A stretch of 30,212 nucleotides of DNA from Lachnospiraceae bacterium UBA4316. Its GTDB lineage: Bacteria; Bacillota; Clostridia; Lachnospirales; Lachnospiraceae. The stretch spans positions 1-30,212 of the forward strand of contig DGUG01000020.1 of assembly GCA_002394535.1 (NCBI GenBank), written 5' to 3'. Made by a program: the position numbers and the translations under genes. The notes beneath the pieces are model-generated. The model did no database searches and had not been told where the DNA came from. It saw only the letters and a program-made list of their open reading frames with translations. Numbering within the stretch: the stretch's first letter is position 1; each line of letters begins with the position of its first letter. Shown one piece after another: positions 21,362 through 29,649 of the stretch.

Positions 21362-22460
21362 TGTACAGCATATATTGCGATGGTCATATGATCTATGCGC
21401 CGCCTGTTGTCAATGACGGGTATATCGTCCACAGCGCACGCATCACAAAAGAACTGAACAAGGTTGATACGCTTGAATTCACAATCCCGACTACGGGTAA
21501 GGGCTATGACATGATCCAGAAGCTGAAGAGTGTCATTACCGTGAAGGATGGCGATGAAATCATATTCAAGGGGCGTTGCCTGAATATTGAGCAGGATTTT
21601 TACAATCAGCGGCAGTTCTAGCTTGTGAAGGTGTACTTGGATACCTGAATGATTCCGTTCTTCGCCCGTACAGTTTTTCGACCGATACTCCCGGTAACAT
21701 CTTCAAGTATTATATTGAAGAGCATAACGAGGTTGTTGATGCGGATAAGCAGTTCATGGTTGGAAGCATCTCTTCGATGCAAGCGGATCAGATCGTAAGA
21801 GATTCTAACCTGTATCCCACAACGCTTGATGAGATACAGGATAAACTGATCGAGAGTTATGGCGGCTATGTTATTCCCCGATACGGGGACGGCGTGGTAT
21901 ATTTGGACTACAGAGCGAGGAGCGGCGGTGATAACGGGCAGGTCATTCAGTTCGGCAAAAACCTTCTTGATCTATCGCAATTCATGGATGCTTCCGAGGT
22001 GAAAACGGTACTTGTGCCGTTAGGGTCATCGACAGGCGGCGAAGAGACCCCGGGGCAGGAAACGCACGTAACCATTAAGAGTGTGAATGATGGAAAGGAT
22101 TATGTGGAGAGCGCAAGTGGCATCGCACTTTTCGGCAGGATTGAAACCTGCGAGGGATGGGATGACATCACGGAACCTGCGAACCTGCTCACGGCGGCTC
22201 AGGCACGAATGACGGAACTGATTGCGGAATCCGTAACGCTTGAATTATCAGCAATCGATCTGTCCATGCTTGATGTAGAGGTAGACCGAATCAGGCTTGG
22301 CGAGTACAACAGGGTTCTCAGCATACCGCATAGTCTGGATGATTATTTCCAGTGCAGTAGGATCACGCTTGACTTGAGTGACCCACGGCAGAGCAGTTAC
22401 ACGTTCGGCAACCCACGACCCACGCTGACAGACAGCATTAACAGATACAGGCTGTCATGA
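21361..22460 (+). pseudogene. tail-associated protein (Tal) interrupted by a frameshift
   Basis: The first part (ATG 21361 to TAG 21619-21621) reads as the N-terminus of a siphophage Tal/gp18-like protein, with HSARITKELNKVDTLEFTIP and KGRCLNIEQDFYNQRQ. The second part continues in the -1 frame as VLACEGVLGYLNDSVLRPYS and runs to TGA 22458-22460, ending NPRPTLTDSINRYRLS. Restoring one G near 21615 would join both halves into a normal protein of about 366 residues. No slippery heptamer is present at the join. It is a true mutation or a sequence error. Tal closes the tail tube and helps attachment and DNA entry, so loss should be harmful. Confidence 0.82.
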
Positions 22461-22489
22461 TGGCTTAGAACGCAAAAAAAGGGGGCTAT

Positions 22490-23077
22490 ATGGCTGTTAC
22501 AGAGACTATTCAGGAATTACTTCAGGGCATCGATGATGCGCAGTATGGAAGGGACATGCGGCAGTATATCCACAAGGGAATACAGAAGTGCTACGAGGAA
22601 GGAAGCGCAGGAGAGACAGACCTGACGGCACGGGAGCGGCTTGATGTCATAGAAGGATCAGTAGATAAGTGGTATAAGCTTCCGGTAACCATTGAGAACG
22701 TAACACCGAGTTCTGACTATGACATCGAATGCAAACTTATCATCAATCCGTTTCTGAAGTTGCTTGATATACATCTGGCAGTAGCGAACGGAAGCACAGC
22801 GAAAACACATATTGACGGCACGGTAACGCAGTTACCAATAATCATGCCGTATAACAATCAGGGCACGTCATACAGGGATATCATGCTGTTTTCAAAGGAT
22901 AGCAGTAACAATGTGATTATCACGCCTGTGGCAATTCAAAACTATAGCACGCAAAGCAAAATCATTTTCAGTGGAAGTTTTGCGGCAACAAAAGTATATT
23001 CCGGATCAATCCGCTTGCCGTACTATGATCTGTGTGCAGACCATCCGCTGAGTGAAGCGGAATTGATAGTGCTGTGA
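22490..23077 (+). CDS. baseplate protein
   Basis: This is a 195-residue protein. The N-terminus (AVTETIQELLQGIDDAQYGR, DMRQYIHKGIQKCYEEG) is a helical docking module common at the start of clostridial phage baseplate and fibre proteins. The rest is beta-rich with no motif I recognise (YKLPVTIENVTPSSDYDIEC, FLKLLDIHLAVANG). It lies between Tal and the major-tail-protein paralogue. A role in the baseplate periphery is inferred from position. Confidence 0.72.
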   Translation: MAVTETIQELLQGIDDAQYGRDMRQYIHKGIQKCYEEGSAGETDLTARERLDVIEGSVDKWYKLPVTIENVTPSSDYDIECKLIINPFLKLLDIHLAVANGSTAKTHIDGTVTQLPIIMPYNNQGTSYRDIMLFSKDSSNNVIITPVAIQNYSTQSKIIFSGSFAATKVYSGSIRLPYYDLCADHPLSEAELIVL

Positions 23078-23084
23078 GGATAGC

Positions 23085-23801
23085 ATGACCAGATTCAAGA
23101 TAACGAAAGACCAACTAGATGAAATGCAAATCGATGCAGGGGTGTTGTGCCGAAATTTCGATATCGATAACCCTGCATTAGAAGAGCAGGACATCATCTG
23201 TGCAACTTCAGGCGGTATCAGCCTTGACATCACGCCGTCATATGAGGATACGGGCAAGGATGTCTATATGATGGAGCCTGACACGGCTGAAATGCTGATG
23301 CTGACAGGGTGGACGGTTGGCATTGACTTTACATCGATATCCACAGGGGCGGCGTTTATAGCGTTCTCCCTTGGAGCGGCTGATTCTGGCACAAGCATCA
23401 ACCCACGGACGGAGTTGCAGGAAAGCGATTTCTCCGATCTGTGGTGGATAGGTGACAGGGCTGATGGTGGGCTTGTGGCAGTGCGGCTTATAAACGCCTT
23501 GTCAGACGGCGGAATTTCGCTCCAGACTGGCAGTAATGCAAAAGGCGGCATAAGTCTCCACCTGACGGCTCACGGGTCGCTAGAGGGCGATTCTGAGGCT
23601 GTCCCGGTTGAGATATACAGCATTGAGGGAAGACCGTTCTTCAACGTGGTTCAGCATCAGTTGCTATTTGCATATAACATCCCGGACGGTGATCTGTTCC
23701 GGGTGGATGAGCAGACAGGGCAGTTGGTCGTTACTGAGGCAGGAGGATATACCTATGATCTGGATGAACAGACAGGACGGATGGAGGTGACACAGGCGTG
23801 A
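23085..23801 (+). CDS. second major-tail-protein-like protein with C-terminal repeats
   Basis: This is a 238-residue protein. Residues 1-180 are clearly homologous to the major tail protein at 16583: QIDAGVLCRNFD against QMDAGVLLRTFD, IICATSGGI against IICATTGGI, and DFSDLWWIGDRADGGLVAVR against DFSDIWWVGDRADGGFVAIQ. A C-terminal extension of about 55 residues follows, ending in two DEQTG units (DEQTGQLVVTEAG and DEQTGRMEVT). Because it sits among baseplate genes it may form a specialised ring at the tail tip or decorate the tube. It overlaps the next gene by GTGA. Confidence 0.82.
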   Translation: MTRFKITKDQLDEMQIDAGVLCRNFDIDNPALEEQDIICATSGGISLDITPSYEDTGKDVYMMEPDTAEMLMLTGWTVGIDFTSISTGAAFIAFSLGAADSGTSINPRTELQESDFSDLWWIGDRADGGLVAVRLINALSDGGISLQTGSNAKGGISLHLTAHGSLEGDSEAVPVEIYSIEGRPFFNVVQHQLLFAYNIPDGDLFRVDEQTGQLVVTEAGGYTYDLDEQTGRMEVTQA

Positions 23802-24316
23802 GATACCAGAGAATCACGAATAGGGGCGAGCCGATATACCTAGGGCGGAACGGCGAGCATGATGCCACGCTGATCAGCTATGACATCCCGGACGATTGGC
23901 AGGACGGCGTAATTCAGCTTTTTGTCTTGCGCATGAGCGATACAGAAGCATATGTGCCGAACGGCTTTTATGTGGAGGATGGCGTAGCATATTGGAGAGT
24001 GTCGGCGGCGGATACATCTGTGACGGGCAGAGGGCTTGCGCAGTTTTGCTCTATCAAGGGTGGAGTGATTGAGAAATCAAAGGCGTTCGCTACCATCATA
24101 GACGAGAGCGCAGGTGATCTGGATACAGTAGTGCCTGAGCCGCAGAAAAGCGTTCTTGAGGCGGCATTGGAGTCCGCCAGTGAGTTCGCCGCTAAATCAC
24201 AGACAGCGGCAGAAAAGGCAGAAGGTGCGGCGTATGAATGGTTTACGCTGTCGGTGGACGAAAGCACAGGGCAGTTGTTAGTTACAGAGAGGGACAGAGA
24301 TGGCAACGACTTATAA
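23798..24316 (+). CDS. BppU-like upper baseplate protein
   Basis: This is a 172-residue protein starting at GTG 23798, overlapping the previous stop. Residues about 1-110 have the pattern of the BppU/DUF2479 N-domain: a two-strand start (ITNRGEPIYLGRNGEHDATL), GVIQLFVLRMSDTEAYVPNG, and RGLAQFCSIKGGVIEKSKAF. A helical segment with Ala/Glu heptads (SASEFAAKSQTAAEKAEGAA) follows. The end, SVDESTGQLLVTER, repeats the motif found twice in the previous gene. It likely links the tail tip to the fibres. Confidence 0.75.
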   Translation: MRYQRITNRGEPIYLGRNGEHDATLISYDIPDDWQDGVIQLFVLRMSDTEAYVPNGFYVEDGVAYWRVSAADTSVTGRGLAQFCSIKGGVIEKSKAFATIIDESAGDLDTVVPEPQKSVLEAALESASEFAAKSQTAAEKAEGAAYEWFTLSVDESTGQLLVTERDRDGNDL

Positions 24317-24593
24317 TGCAGGAATAGTGACCGCATACGGGGCGGCTGTCCGTGGCGGTTACACTGGCACATATGAGCAGTATTGTGAGGAACAGGCGCA
24401 TATAGGCACGAACGCGCAGAGGGCTGAAAGTGCGGCTGACAGGGCAGAGAGTGCGGCGGAAACACTGTCTGGATCGGTGGCACAGATCGCCACAAACACA
24501 CAGGACATAACTCAGTTAAAGGAAGATATAGAAGATATACAGGAAGAGCTAACGGATGTTGACACACTGGTTGGGACGGGTGAAATTGAATGA
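24300..24593 (+). CDS. tail fibre adaptor / coiled-coil baseplate protein
   Basis: This is a 97-residue protein overlapping the preceding gene by 17 bases. The N-terminus TYNAGIVTAYGAAVRGGYTG is a conserved attachment module of clostridial phage tail proteins. It is followed by repeated AESAADRAESAAE heptads and a long coiled coil ending DIQEELTDVDTLVGTGEIE. It is all head and stalk with no receptor domain, and its stop overlaps the next gene by ATGA. It probably trimerises and connects the large receptor protein to the baseplate. Confidence 0.75.
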   Translation: MATTYNAGIVTAYGAAVRGGYTGTYEQYCEEQAHIGTNAQRAESAADRAESAAETLSGSVAQIATNTQDITQLKEDIEDIQEELTDVDTLVGTGEIE

Positions 24594-27310
24594 GTAATCT
24601 AAAAGAAAAAATCCAAAACCTCATTACAGCAGGGAACGATGTAACGGGGGAGGATGACACAAATCTGACGGCAGTAATACAGTCGTTGATTGATGGATAT
24701 GGCGGCGTTGCATCGATTAAGTATTCACATTATATGTCGCATATATCGCCGATAGACGGTTTTTACAATTCCCATTCATACGATGCTGTTTTTATCAAGA
24801 ATAATGTCCTGTATGTTTTCTATACGCAGGCTCCATCACATTATACCGACAAGACAGACAGCACTACATCATTGATGCTGTGCAAATATAATATAGCAAC
24901 TAAGTCTGTGATCTCCAATACCGTCATATTGAATCCTGCAAGATGCTTCTGGCATGGGGTAGAGGTCGATGGTGTTTATTATCTCTTTGCGGAAAGCGGA
25001 ACAAAGTACAGGCTTTCGACCACTGATTTTGAAAACTTTACAGAATCATCGTGGACAGCACCATCGAGTTTTTCCAACATGAATTACATTATAGTTGGAG
25101 CGAATAACCGTCTTATCTGTACGACAGGACAGACAACCAAGCAGATGAGAATTTTCTACTCAGACGATTTGGGACTAACATGGACACTGGCTTCCGGATA
25201 TGCGGATGCCGTCACAACACACGGCGGTTTTGCTCATCTTGGAGACGGCAGAATAGTGCTGTACTGTCAGGATTCCTATAGCGGAAACACATCCGCCTCT
25301 GTCACTGAGAACGCGCATACGACAAAAAGGGTCGTGATGCTTTCAGAGGATAACGGCGAAACATGGACGGGTGCATTATGCGTGAATGCTGATCTTGCAG
25401 ATTGCGGAGTCACGTATTCTTCTGGGTCGTTCTGCAAAATTGATGACATATGGTATTTCGGAACAAGCAGAAGATTGATTGAAAAGCAGGAAAGCGGCAC
25501 ATATATGCTTGGTGACATTCGCATCTTTAAGGGAACTGAGACGGATGTTATACATGGCACAATGTCACTTTTTAAGACGGTCGATATCTTTGATACAGGT
25601 GCAACATCCATTTCTGTCTCGCTAATTGATATTCAGTCTGATAGCGGAAATATGTGCATGAAGACTGACGGCAGTGCCCTGTATCTTGTGTATCACAAAC
25701 CGCTACTGCACGAAGATACATCCAGTTATACCGAATCTACAAGCATGGTATGCCTTGCTATTGCCGATAGAACAAGGATGGCAGATGTTGCAGATGATTA
25801 CTATGATGCGAACTGGGAGGCTGAACGGGATGCATTAATCTCCGACAAGGATACATCTTATGATCTGTATGCATACGGCACAAATACTAATATAGGGAAT
25901 GGAATATACACTGTTTCGGACTACCCCAAGATAGAATCAAGCGACATCGTGCCATCCGGTGTATTAAGCATCCCGTTCACGGATGAATTCGAAATTAAGA
26001 CTGTATTCTTTGCAACCAACAGACAGATTAACTCTCAGTGGGCAGACCAGTATGTCGGGGCAAATATAGACGGTGATGTGTACGTGTTTGGAGGGACTAC
26101 GAACAACTATTTCTTGAATCGCCCAAATAGCAGCGCAGGTGGTACGTGTTCATTGGGTTCAGCTAGAGCAATGTATCATTATTTTACGCTGAAACTTTCT
26201 AACGGGACTGTATCAGCAAAACTTAACGGCAGAACGATTTCGGATTTCAAGTGTCCGGCAACTATTTTGAAGCGAAACATCCCGGATGGGTATATACACC
26301 TAACGCTTGGGGATATGGCTTCTTTCCTGCCGACTTACACGCAATCCGCTAAGGTTCAAGGCTTCAAGGCGTTGGCAATCAACACAGACGGAGATGTTCT
26401 TCCGCTCCTTGGATGGCCAATAACGTACAATGGGCAGAACTGCACGTTCAGCGATACAAGTGAATACGGGAAGTATAATTACACTTGTCAGGTAATTCCG
26501 GACTCAGGGTATGAGATACAGAGCATCACTTACACTATGGGAGGTGTCGAGCATAGCGTCACAGGCGATACAATCAACATCGCTGAGATCACGGACAAAG
26601 TGGTGATTAATGCGGTCTGTGTTGAGGAGACGCTTGAATTGGTCACGGATGGTCTTATCGCTTACTATGATCTGGGTGATGAAACCACTATTGATTCAGA
26701 TGGCACGGCTCATTCATCCATCAATGACAGTAGCTATACAGCATGGACGAGTAACACGAACCGCTATGCCACTAAATCAGGTGGAGTCAAGCCGGCTATA
26801 TTCAGCCACGGGTACTGCAACTCTCCTGCTGGGTTCAATGTGGTACTTGGTGGTCAGTCACTTGGAGATATCTCTGAGACCGAAGCAGTGACATTAGAAT
26901 ATCTCATGACACTTAATTCCAATTCGCAAAACTATCAGATGATTGGCGGTGCAAAAACATCCGGCGGTAGCACAGCGACTCCAATTTTTACGTATGCTTT
27001 CGCAAACATCTATTCACCGTCAGGAAGGGTGTTTAATCATATTGTTTTCGTGCTAAGTGCGTCTGATGTAAAAATATATGTCAATGGTGCGCTAAAAAAG
27101 ACAGAAGCTAGAACGGACGCTATGAACGTCACGAGTTTTGCCGTTGGTTCAACCGCAAACACGGACACTGCCACATATCTTGGTCATGTAAGGATATACG
27201 ACCGGGCTTTGGCCGAAGCGGAAATGACTAAAAACTACAAGTATTTCGCCGCATACAATCTGGCGGGACAGACTGCATACGATTCTAGCGGTAATTTTGT
27301 CGGATGGTAA
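24590..27310 (+). CDS. receptor-binding tail protein with sialidase-like and LamG domains
   Basis: This is a 906-residue protein. The N-terminal attachment segment (KEKIQNLITAGNDVTGEDDT) is followed from about residue 40 to 400 by a beta-propeller of sialidase/BNR type. Asp-boxes are visible at about 190 (YSDDLGLTW) and 251 (SEDNGETW). A linker and a repeat-like beta domain (about 600-680, GYEIQSITYTMGGVEHSVTG) lead to a C-terminal concanavalin/LamG-like domain (about 683-895, with IYVNGALKKTEA and GHVRIYDRALAEAEM). It probably binds, and may cleave, host surface glycans. Sialidase catalytic residues cannot be confirmed by eye. Confidence 0.82.
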   Translation: MSNLKEKIQNLITAGNDVTGEDDTNLTAVIQSLIDGYGGVASIKYSHYMSHISPIDGFYNSHSYDAVFIKNNVLYVFYTQAPSHYTDKTDSTTSLMLCKYNIATKSVISNTVILNPARCFWHGVEVDGVYYLFAESGTKYRLSTTDFENFTESSWTAPSSFSNMNYIIVGANNRLICTTGQTTKQMRIFYSDDLGLTWTLASGYADAVTTHGGFAHLGDGRIVLYCQDSYSGNTSASVTENAHTTKRVVMLSEDNGETWTGALCVNADLADCGVTYSSGSFCKIDDIWYFGTSRRLIEKQESGTYMLGDIRIFKGTETDVIHGTMSLFKTVDIFDTGATSISVSLIDIQSDSGNMCMKTDGSALYLVYHKPLLHEDTSSYTESTSMVCLAIADRTRMADVADDYYDANWEAERDALISDKDTSYDLYAYGTNTNIGNGIYTVSDYPKIESSDIVPSGVLSIPFTDEFEIKTVFFATNRQINSQWADQYVGANIDGDVYVFGGTTNNYFLNRPNSSAGGTCSLGSARAMYHYFTLKLSNGTVSAKLNGRTISDFKCPATILKRNIPDGYIHLTLGDMASFLPTYTQSAKVQGFKALAINTDGDVLPLLGWPITYNGQNCTFSDTSEYGKYNYTCQVIPDSGYEIQSITYTMGGVEHSVTGDTINIAEITDKVVINAVCVEETLELVTDGLIAYYDLGDETTIDSDGTAHSSINDSSYTAWTSNTNRYATKSGGVKPAIFSHGYCNSPAGFNVVLGGQSLGDISETEAVTLEYLMTLNSNSQNYQMIGGAKTSGGSTATPIFTYAFANIYSPSGRVFNHIVFVLSASDVKIYVNGALKKTEARTDAMNVTSFAVGSTANTDTATYLGHVRIYDRALAEAEMTKNYKYFAAYNLAGQTAYDSSGNFVGW

Positions 27311-27316
27311 ATCACA

Positions 27317-27358
27317 CCACAGTCCGACTAAGTTGTGGGGCAGACCGCACGTCTGCCC
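27317..27358 (+). other. tandem hairpins between the fibre and lysis genes
   Basis: CCACA/TGTGG (27317-27338) is followed at once by GGGCAGAC, loop CGCAC and GTCTGCCC (27338-27358). No T-tract follows, so this is not a standard intrinsic terminator. It may be a weak or factor-dependent stop or a processing site ahead of the lysis promoter. Confidence 0.5.
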
Positions 27359-27378
27359 TGAGACCTGACGGCGAGTTA

Positions 27379-27407
27379 TTGACAACCCCGTTTCGGGCTG
27401 TTACACT
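27379..27407 (+). promoter_or_regulatory. lysis module promoter
   Basis: TTGACA (27379-27384), a 17-base spacer and TACACT (27402-27407). The spacer has CCGTTTCGGGCT, and CTGCACT overlaps the end of the -10. Both resemble the capsid promoter at 13214, which suggests a shared class. Confidence 0.72.
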
Positions 27408-27436
27408 GCACTTGATAGAACAAAACGAGGTAAAAT

Positions 27437-27808
27437 ATGCTGATGCCATGGATTACAATCGTCATAAACGGGGTGCTGACAGGCACGGTTGCGTGGCTAT
27501 TAAAGAAACTGACCACTGCTCTGGATGACTCCGCAAAGAAGGCATCAGAGGAAAAGGAAGCGGCAGAGCAGGAACGGAAGATCATGCACGGCGTGCTTCT
27601 AGCAGTCTTGAAGAATAGCCTGTATGAGCAGTGCTTCCGTGTCCTTAAAGCGGGAGTTGTAACGCTGAAGGAAAAGGAAAACATCGATAGCCTGTATCAG
27701 CAGTATCACACGTTGGGCGGCAACCATAATGGAGACCTGCTGTATCAACGGGTGGACAGGCTTGAGATCATACCTGACGATGATGACAAGATTCTGAAGG
27801 GGGCATAA
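27437..27808 (+). CDS. membrane-anchored coiled-coil protein of the lysis module
   Basis: This is a 123-residue protein starting at ATG 27437 behind GAGGT. Residues about 4-22 (PWITIVINGVLTGTVAWLL) form a membrane helix. Then comes a charged coiled coil (KKASEEKEAAEQERK) and a conserved C-terminal part, EKENIDSLYQQYHTLGGNHN. Proteins with this last motif regularly precede holins in Firmicutes phages. A role in lysis or membrane assembly is likely but not proven. Confidence 0.7.
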   Translation: MLMPWITIVINGVLTGTVAWLLKKLTTALDDSAKKASEEKEAAEQERKIMHGVLLAVLKNSLYEQCFRVLKAGVVTLKEKENIDSLYQQYHTLGGNHNGDLLYQRVDRLEIIPDDDDKILKGA

Positions 27809-27810
27809 AA

Positions 27811-28095
27811 ATGCAGTTGTGTTCTAGGCACTATGACATCCTGAAGTGGATTACGATGATCGTTCTTCCGGCTTGCGCCACGGCATATGTTGGGCTTGCC
27901 GCAATCTGGGGGTTCCCGTATGCGGATGAGGTTGCGAAGACAACCGCTGTGATCTGCACCCTTCTCGGCGCACTTCTTGGGATTTCCTCGGCGCAGTATT
28001 ACAAAGATGATGCGTGGCTTGATGATCCTGTTGATGATCCTGATTCAAAGTATTGGGACGATGACGATGAGGTCAAAGAGGTAAAGAAGCAGTGA
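27811..28095 (+). CDS. holin
   Basis: This is a 94-residue protein with two hydrophobic helices: ILKWITMIVLPACATAYVGL (about 10-29) and a second around TTAVICTLLGALLGISSAQ (about 44-62). A short turn joins them, and the tail is acidic then basic (DDDDEVKEVKKQ). The YDILKWI start and the LGALLGISS end of the second helix fit a well-known Firmicutes phage holin family. It makes membrane holes that let the endolysin reach the wall. The gene overlaps the endolysin start by four bases. Confidence 0.9.
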   Translation: MQLCSRHYDILKWITMIVLPACATAYVGLAAIWGFPYADEVAKTTAVICTLLGALLGISSAQYYKDDAWLDDPVDDPDSKYWDDDDEVKEVKKQ

Positions 28096-28802
28096 CCATC
28101 CCGGAAGCGGCTTACAATTGGGCTGTAAAGATCGCAAACGATCAATCACATGGATATAGTCAGGCGAACCGTTGGGGGACGCCTGACTATGATTGTTCTT
28201 CGCTTGTTTTGTCAGCTTACAAGCACGCCGGGGTTAATGTTGGGAATGCTACATATACCGGGAACATGAAGAGCGAATTGCTCAAGCATGGATTCTCGGA
28301 TGTCACAAAATCCGTCAACCTGAATACAGGCGCAGGGCTTCAGCCGGGGGATATCCTTCTATACCATCTAAGCGGAACGCAGGGGCATACAGCAATGTAT
28401 GTTGGCAATGGAAAGATTGTCCATGCCCGTGGTCAGAGTTATGGATCATCCGCTCCCGGAGATCAGGGGAGTGAAATTGCGGTAACCCCGTACACCCGTT
28501 CAAAATGGGCTACAGTGCTTCGCTATACCGCGAAGGATAATTCATATAATGGAAGCAATTCAGGGGCAGAAAAGCCACAAATCAAGCGTTACAGCGTATC
28601 AACCACCATGCCTATTATCCGATATGGAGATACAGGGACGGCGGTCAAGATATGGCAGACGGTTTTGCATCTGGAAGCAGATGGTGAGTTTGGCAGGGAT
28701 ACGCTCGGAGCAACCCTGCAATTCCAGAGAGCATCCGGGCTTGAGGATGACGGAGAAGTCGGATCATACACATGGGCGGCAGGGTTAAGGACAGCAACCT
28801 GA
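28092..28802 (+). CDS. endolysin: NlpC/P60-type amidase/peptidase with peptidoglycan-binding domain
   Basis: This is a 236-residue protein starting at GTG 28092. The catalytic domain has DYDCSSLV with Cys35, GHTAMYVG with His99, and IVHA with His111 as the third residue, the NlpC/P60 triad. A short linker leads to a peptidoglycan-binding_1 type domain at about 170-232 (YGDTGTAVKIWQTVLHL, DGEFGRDTLGATLQFQRAS). No signal peptide is present, so export depends on the holin. It cleaves peptide bonds in the host wall at the end of infection. Confidence 0.92.
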   Translation: MTIPEAAYNWAVKIANDQSHGYSQANRWGTPDYDCSSLVLSAYKHAGVNVGNATYTGNMKSELLKHGFSDVTKSVNLNTGAGLQPGDILLYHLSGTQGHTAMYVGNGKIVHARGQSYGSSAPGDQGSEIAVTPYTRSKWATVLRYTAKDNSYNGSNSGAEKPQIKRYSVSTTMPIIRYGDTGTAVKIWQTVLHLEADGEFGRDTLGATLQFQRASGLEDDGEVGSYTWAAGLRTAT

Positions 28803-28813
28803 GGGAGTGTATT

Positions 28814-29146
28814 ATGGGACAGGATCAGGGAAAAGAGACCAGACCGCAGGATATTTCGTTTTACACATTCGAGGCGGTCATGGCGAGAGAAGAGCGGCAT
28901 ATCAAGCGGCTTACGGTCGCTCTGGTCATAGCGATTATCGGCATTGTTGTCTGCAACATGGCGTGGCTTTACGCATGGACGCAATACGATTATGTGGAAA
29001 GCGGCGTTGAGGTATCTGCTGAGGCGGATTATGGTGGCAACGCATCATATATTGGCGAGAGGGGCGTGATTCTCAATGGCGAGAGTGACAGTACGCAAGT
29101 GGACTCGATCCCGTACACGGACACGGAAGTCCAGTTCGGGGAATAG
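28814..29146 (+). CDS. small single-pass membrane protein
   Basis: This is a 110-residue protein starting at ATG 28814, with GAGGGAG at 28801-28807; an ATG at 28772 lies inside the endolysin gene. Residues about 32-55 (TVALVIAIIGIVVCNMAWLY) form one transmembrane helix. The outside tail is acidic and ends PYTDTEVQFGE. Proteins of this layout commonly follow endolysins in Lachnospiraceae phages. It could be a lysis accessory or virion-associated protein; the role is unknown. Confidence 0.72.
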   Translation: MGQDQGKETRPQDISFYTFEAVMAREERHIKRLTVALVIAIIGIVVCNMAWLYAWTQYDYVESGVEVSAEADYGGNASYIGERGVILNGESDSTQVDSIPYTDTEVQFGE

Positions 29147-29188
29147 CGGCACTGGAAGACCACGGCGGGTGAGGCGCAGACGGCGCAA

Positions 29189-29401
29189 ATGAAAAACCTT
29201 CCTGAGATATCATGCTCTCAGATGGCTCACCTGATTGAGGAATGGATTCCGAATGAACGTGACCGCAGGATCATGAAGCGGCGCATGATTGACGGTATCT
29301 GTTATGAACCACTGGCAGAGGAATTCGATCTGTCAGTGAGGCGGGTGAAAACCATCGTTTATAAGTGGCAAGAAGTTGTCTACCGACACTTGGGCGGCTG
29401 A
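29189..29401 (+). CDS. sigma-70 region 4-like HTH protein
   Basis: This is a 70-residue protein. IPNERDRRIMKRRMIDGICY is followed by EPLAEEFDLSVRRVKTIVYK, a helix-turn-helix with the look of sigma factor region 4. Such short proteins are frequent at the end of the lysis cluster in clostridial phages and may modulate late transcription, acting on promoters such as those at 13214 and 27379. The ribosome binding site is weak; the start ATG 29189 overlaps the stop of a possible small Arg-rich frame. Confidence 0.72.
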   Translation: MKNLPEISCSQMAHLIEEWIPNERDRRIMKRRMIDGICYEPLAEEFDLSVRRVKTIVYKWQEVVYRHLGG

Positions 29402-29441
29402 CATACTTTCTTCATTTTTCCAAACTCCTTTCTTGCTGAGG

Positions 29442-29472
29442 GGCATCCACGTTGAGGCGTGGGTGCCTTTTT
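29442..29472 (+). terminator. intrinsic terminator of the late operon
   Basis: GGCATCCACG (29442-29451) pairs with CGTGGGTGCC (29458-29467), ten pairs with one G-T, a six-base loop and five T (29468-29472). It ends the lysis operon. Confidence 0.85.
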
Positions 29473-29511
29473 GTGTCTCAAAAAATATTCCCCAAAATAT
29501 AAAAATTGCTA

Positions 29512-29540
29512 TTGACAAATAAATAAATGTGCAGTATATT
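29512..29540 (+). promoter_or_regulatory. second copy of the moron-type promoter
   Basis: TTGACA (29512-29517), a 17-base spacer and TATATT (29535-29540). The spacer begins AATAAATAAATGTG, and the downstream bases ATATACATAA equal those after the promoter at 12147. It drives the gene at 29650. Confidence 0.85.
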
Positions 29541-29649
29541 ATATACATAAAGAACATAACAAACACCCCCACAGCTACAGCACCCCACTTCAGCAGGATG
29601 AAGGAACGGGATGCCGGATAGGGGAAGAGATCAGGAAGGAGACACGGAC

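Noticed and set aside
21756..22460. Independent gene starting at ATG 21756
   Set aside because: Conserved Tal sequence continues upstream of this ATG in the same frame back to about 21615, so it is the second half of a frameshifted gene.
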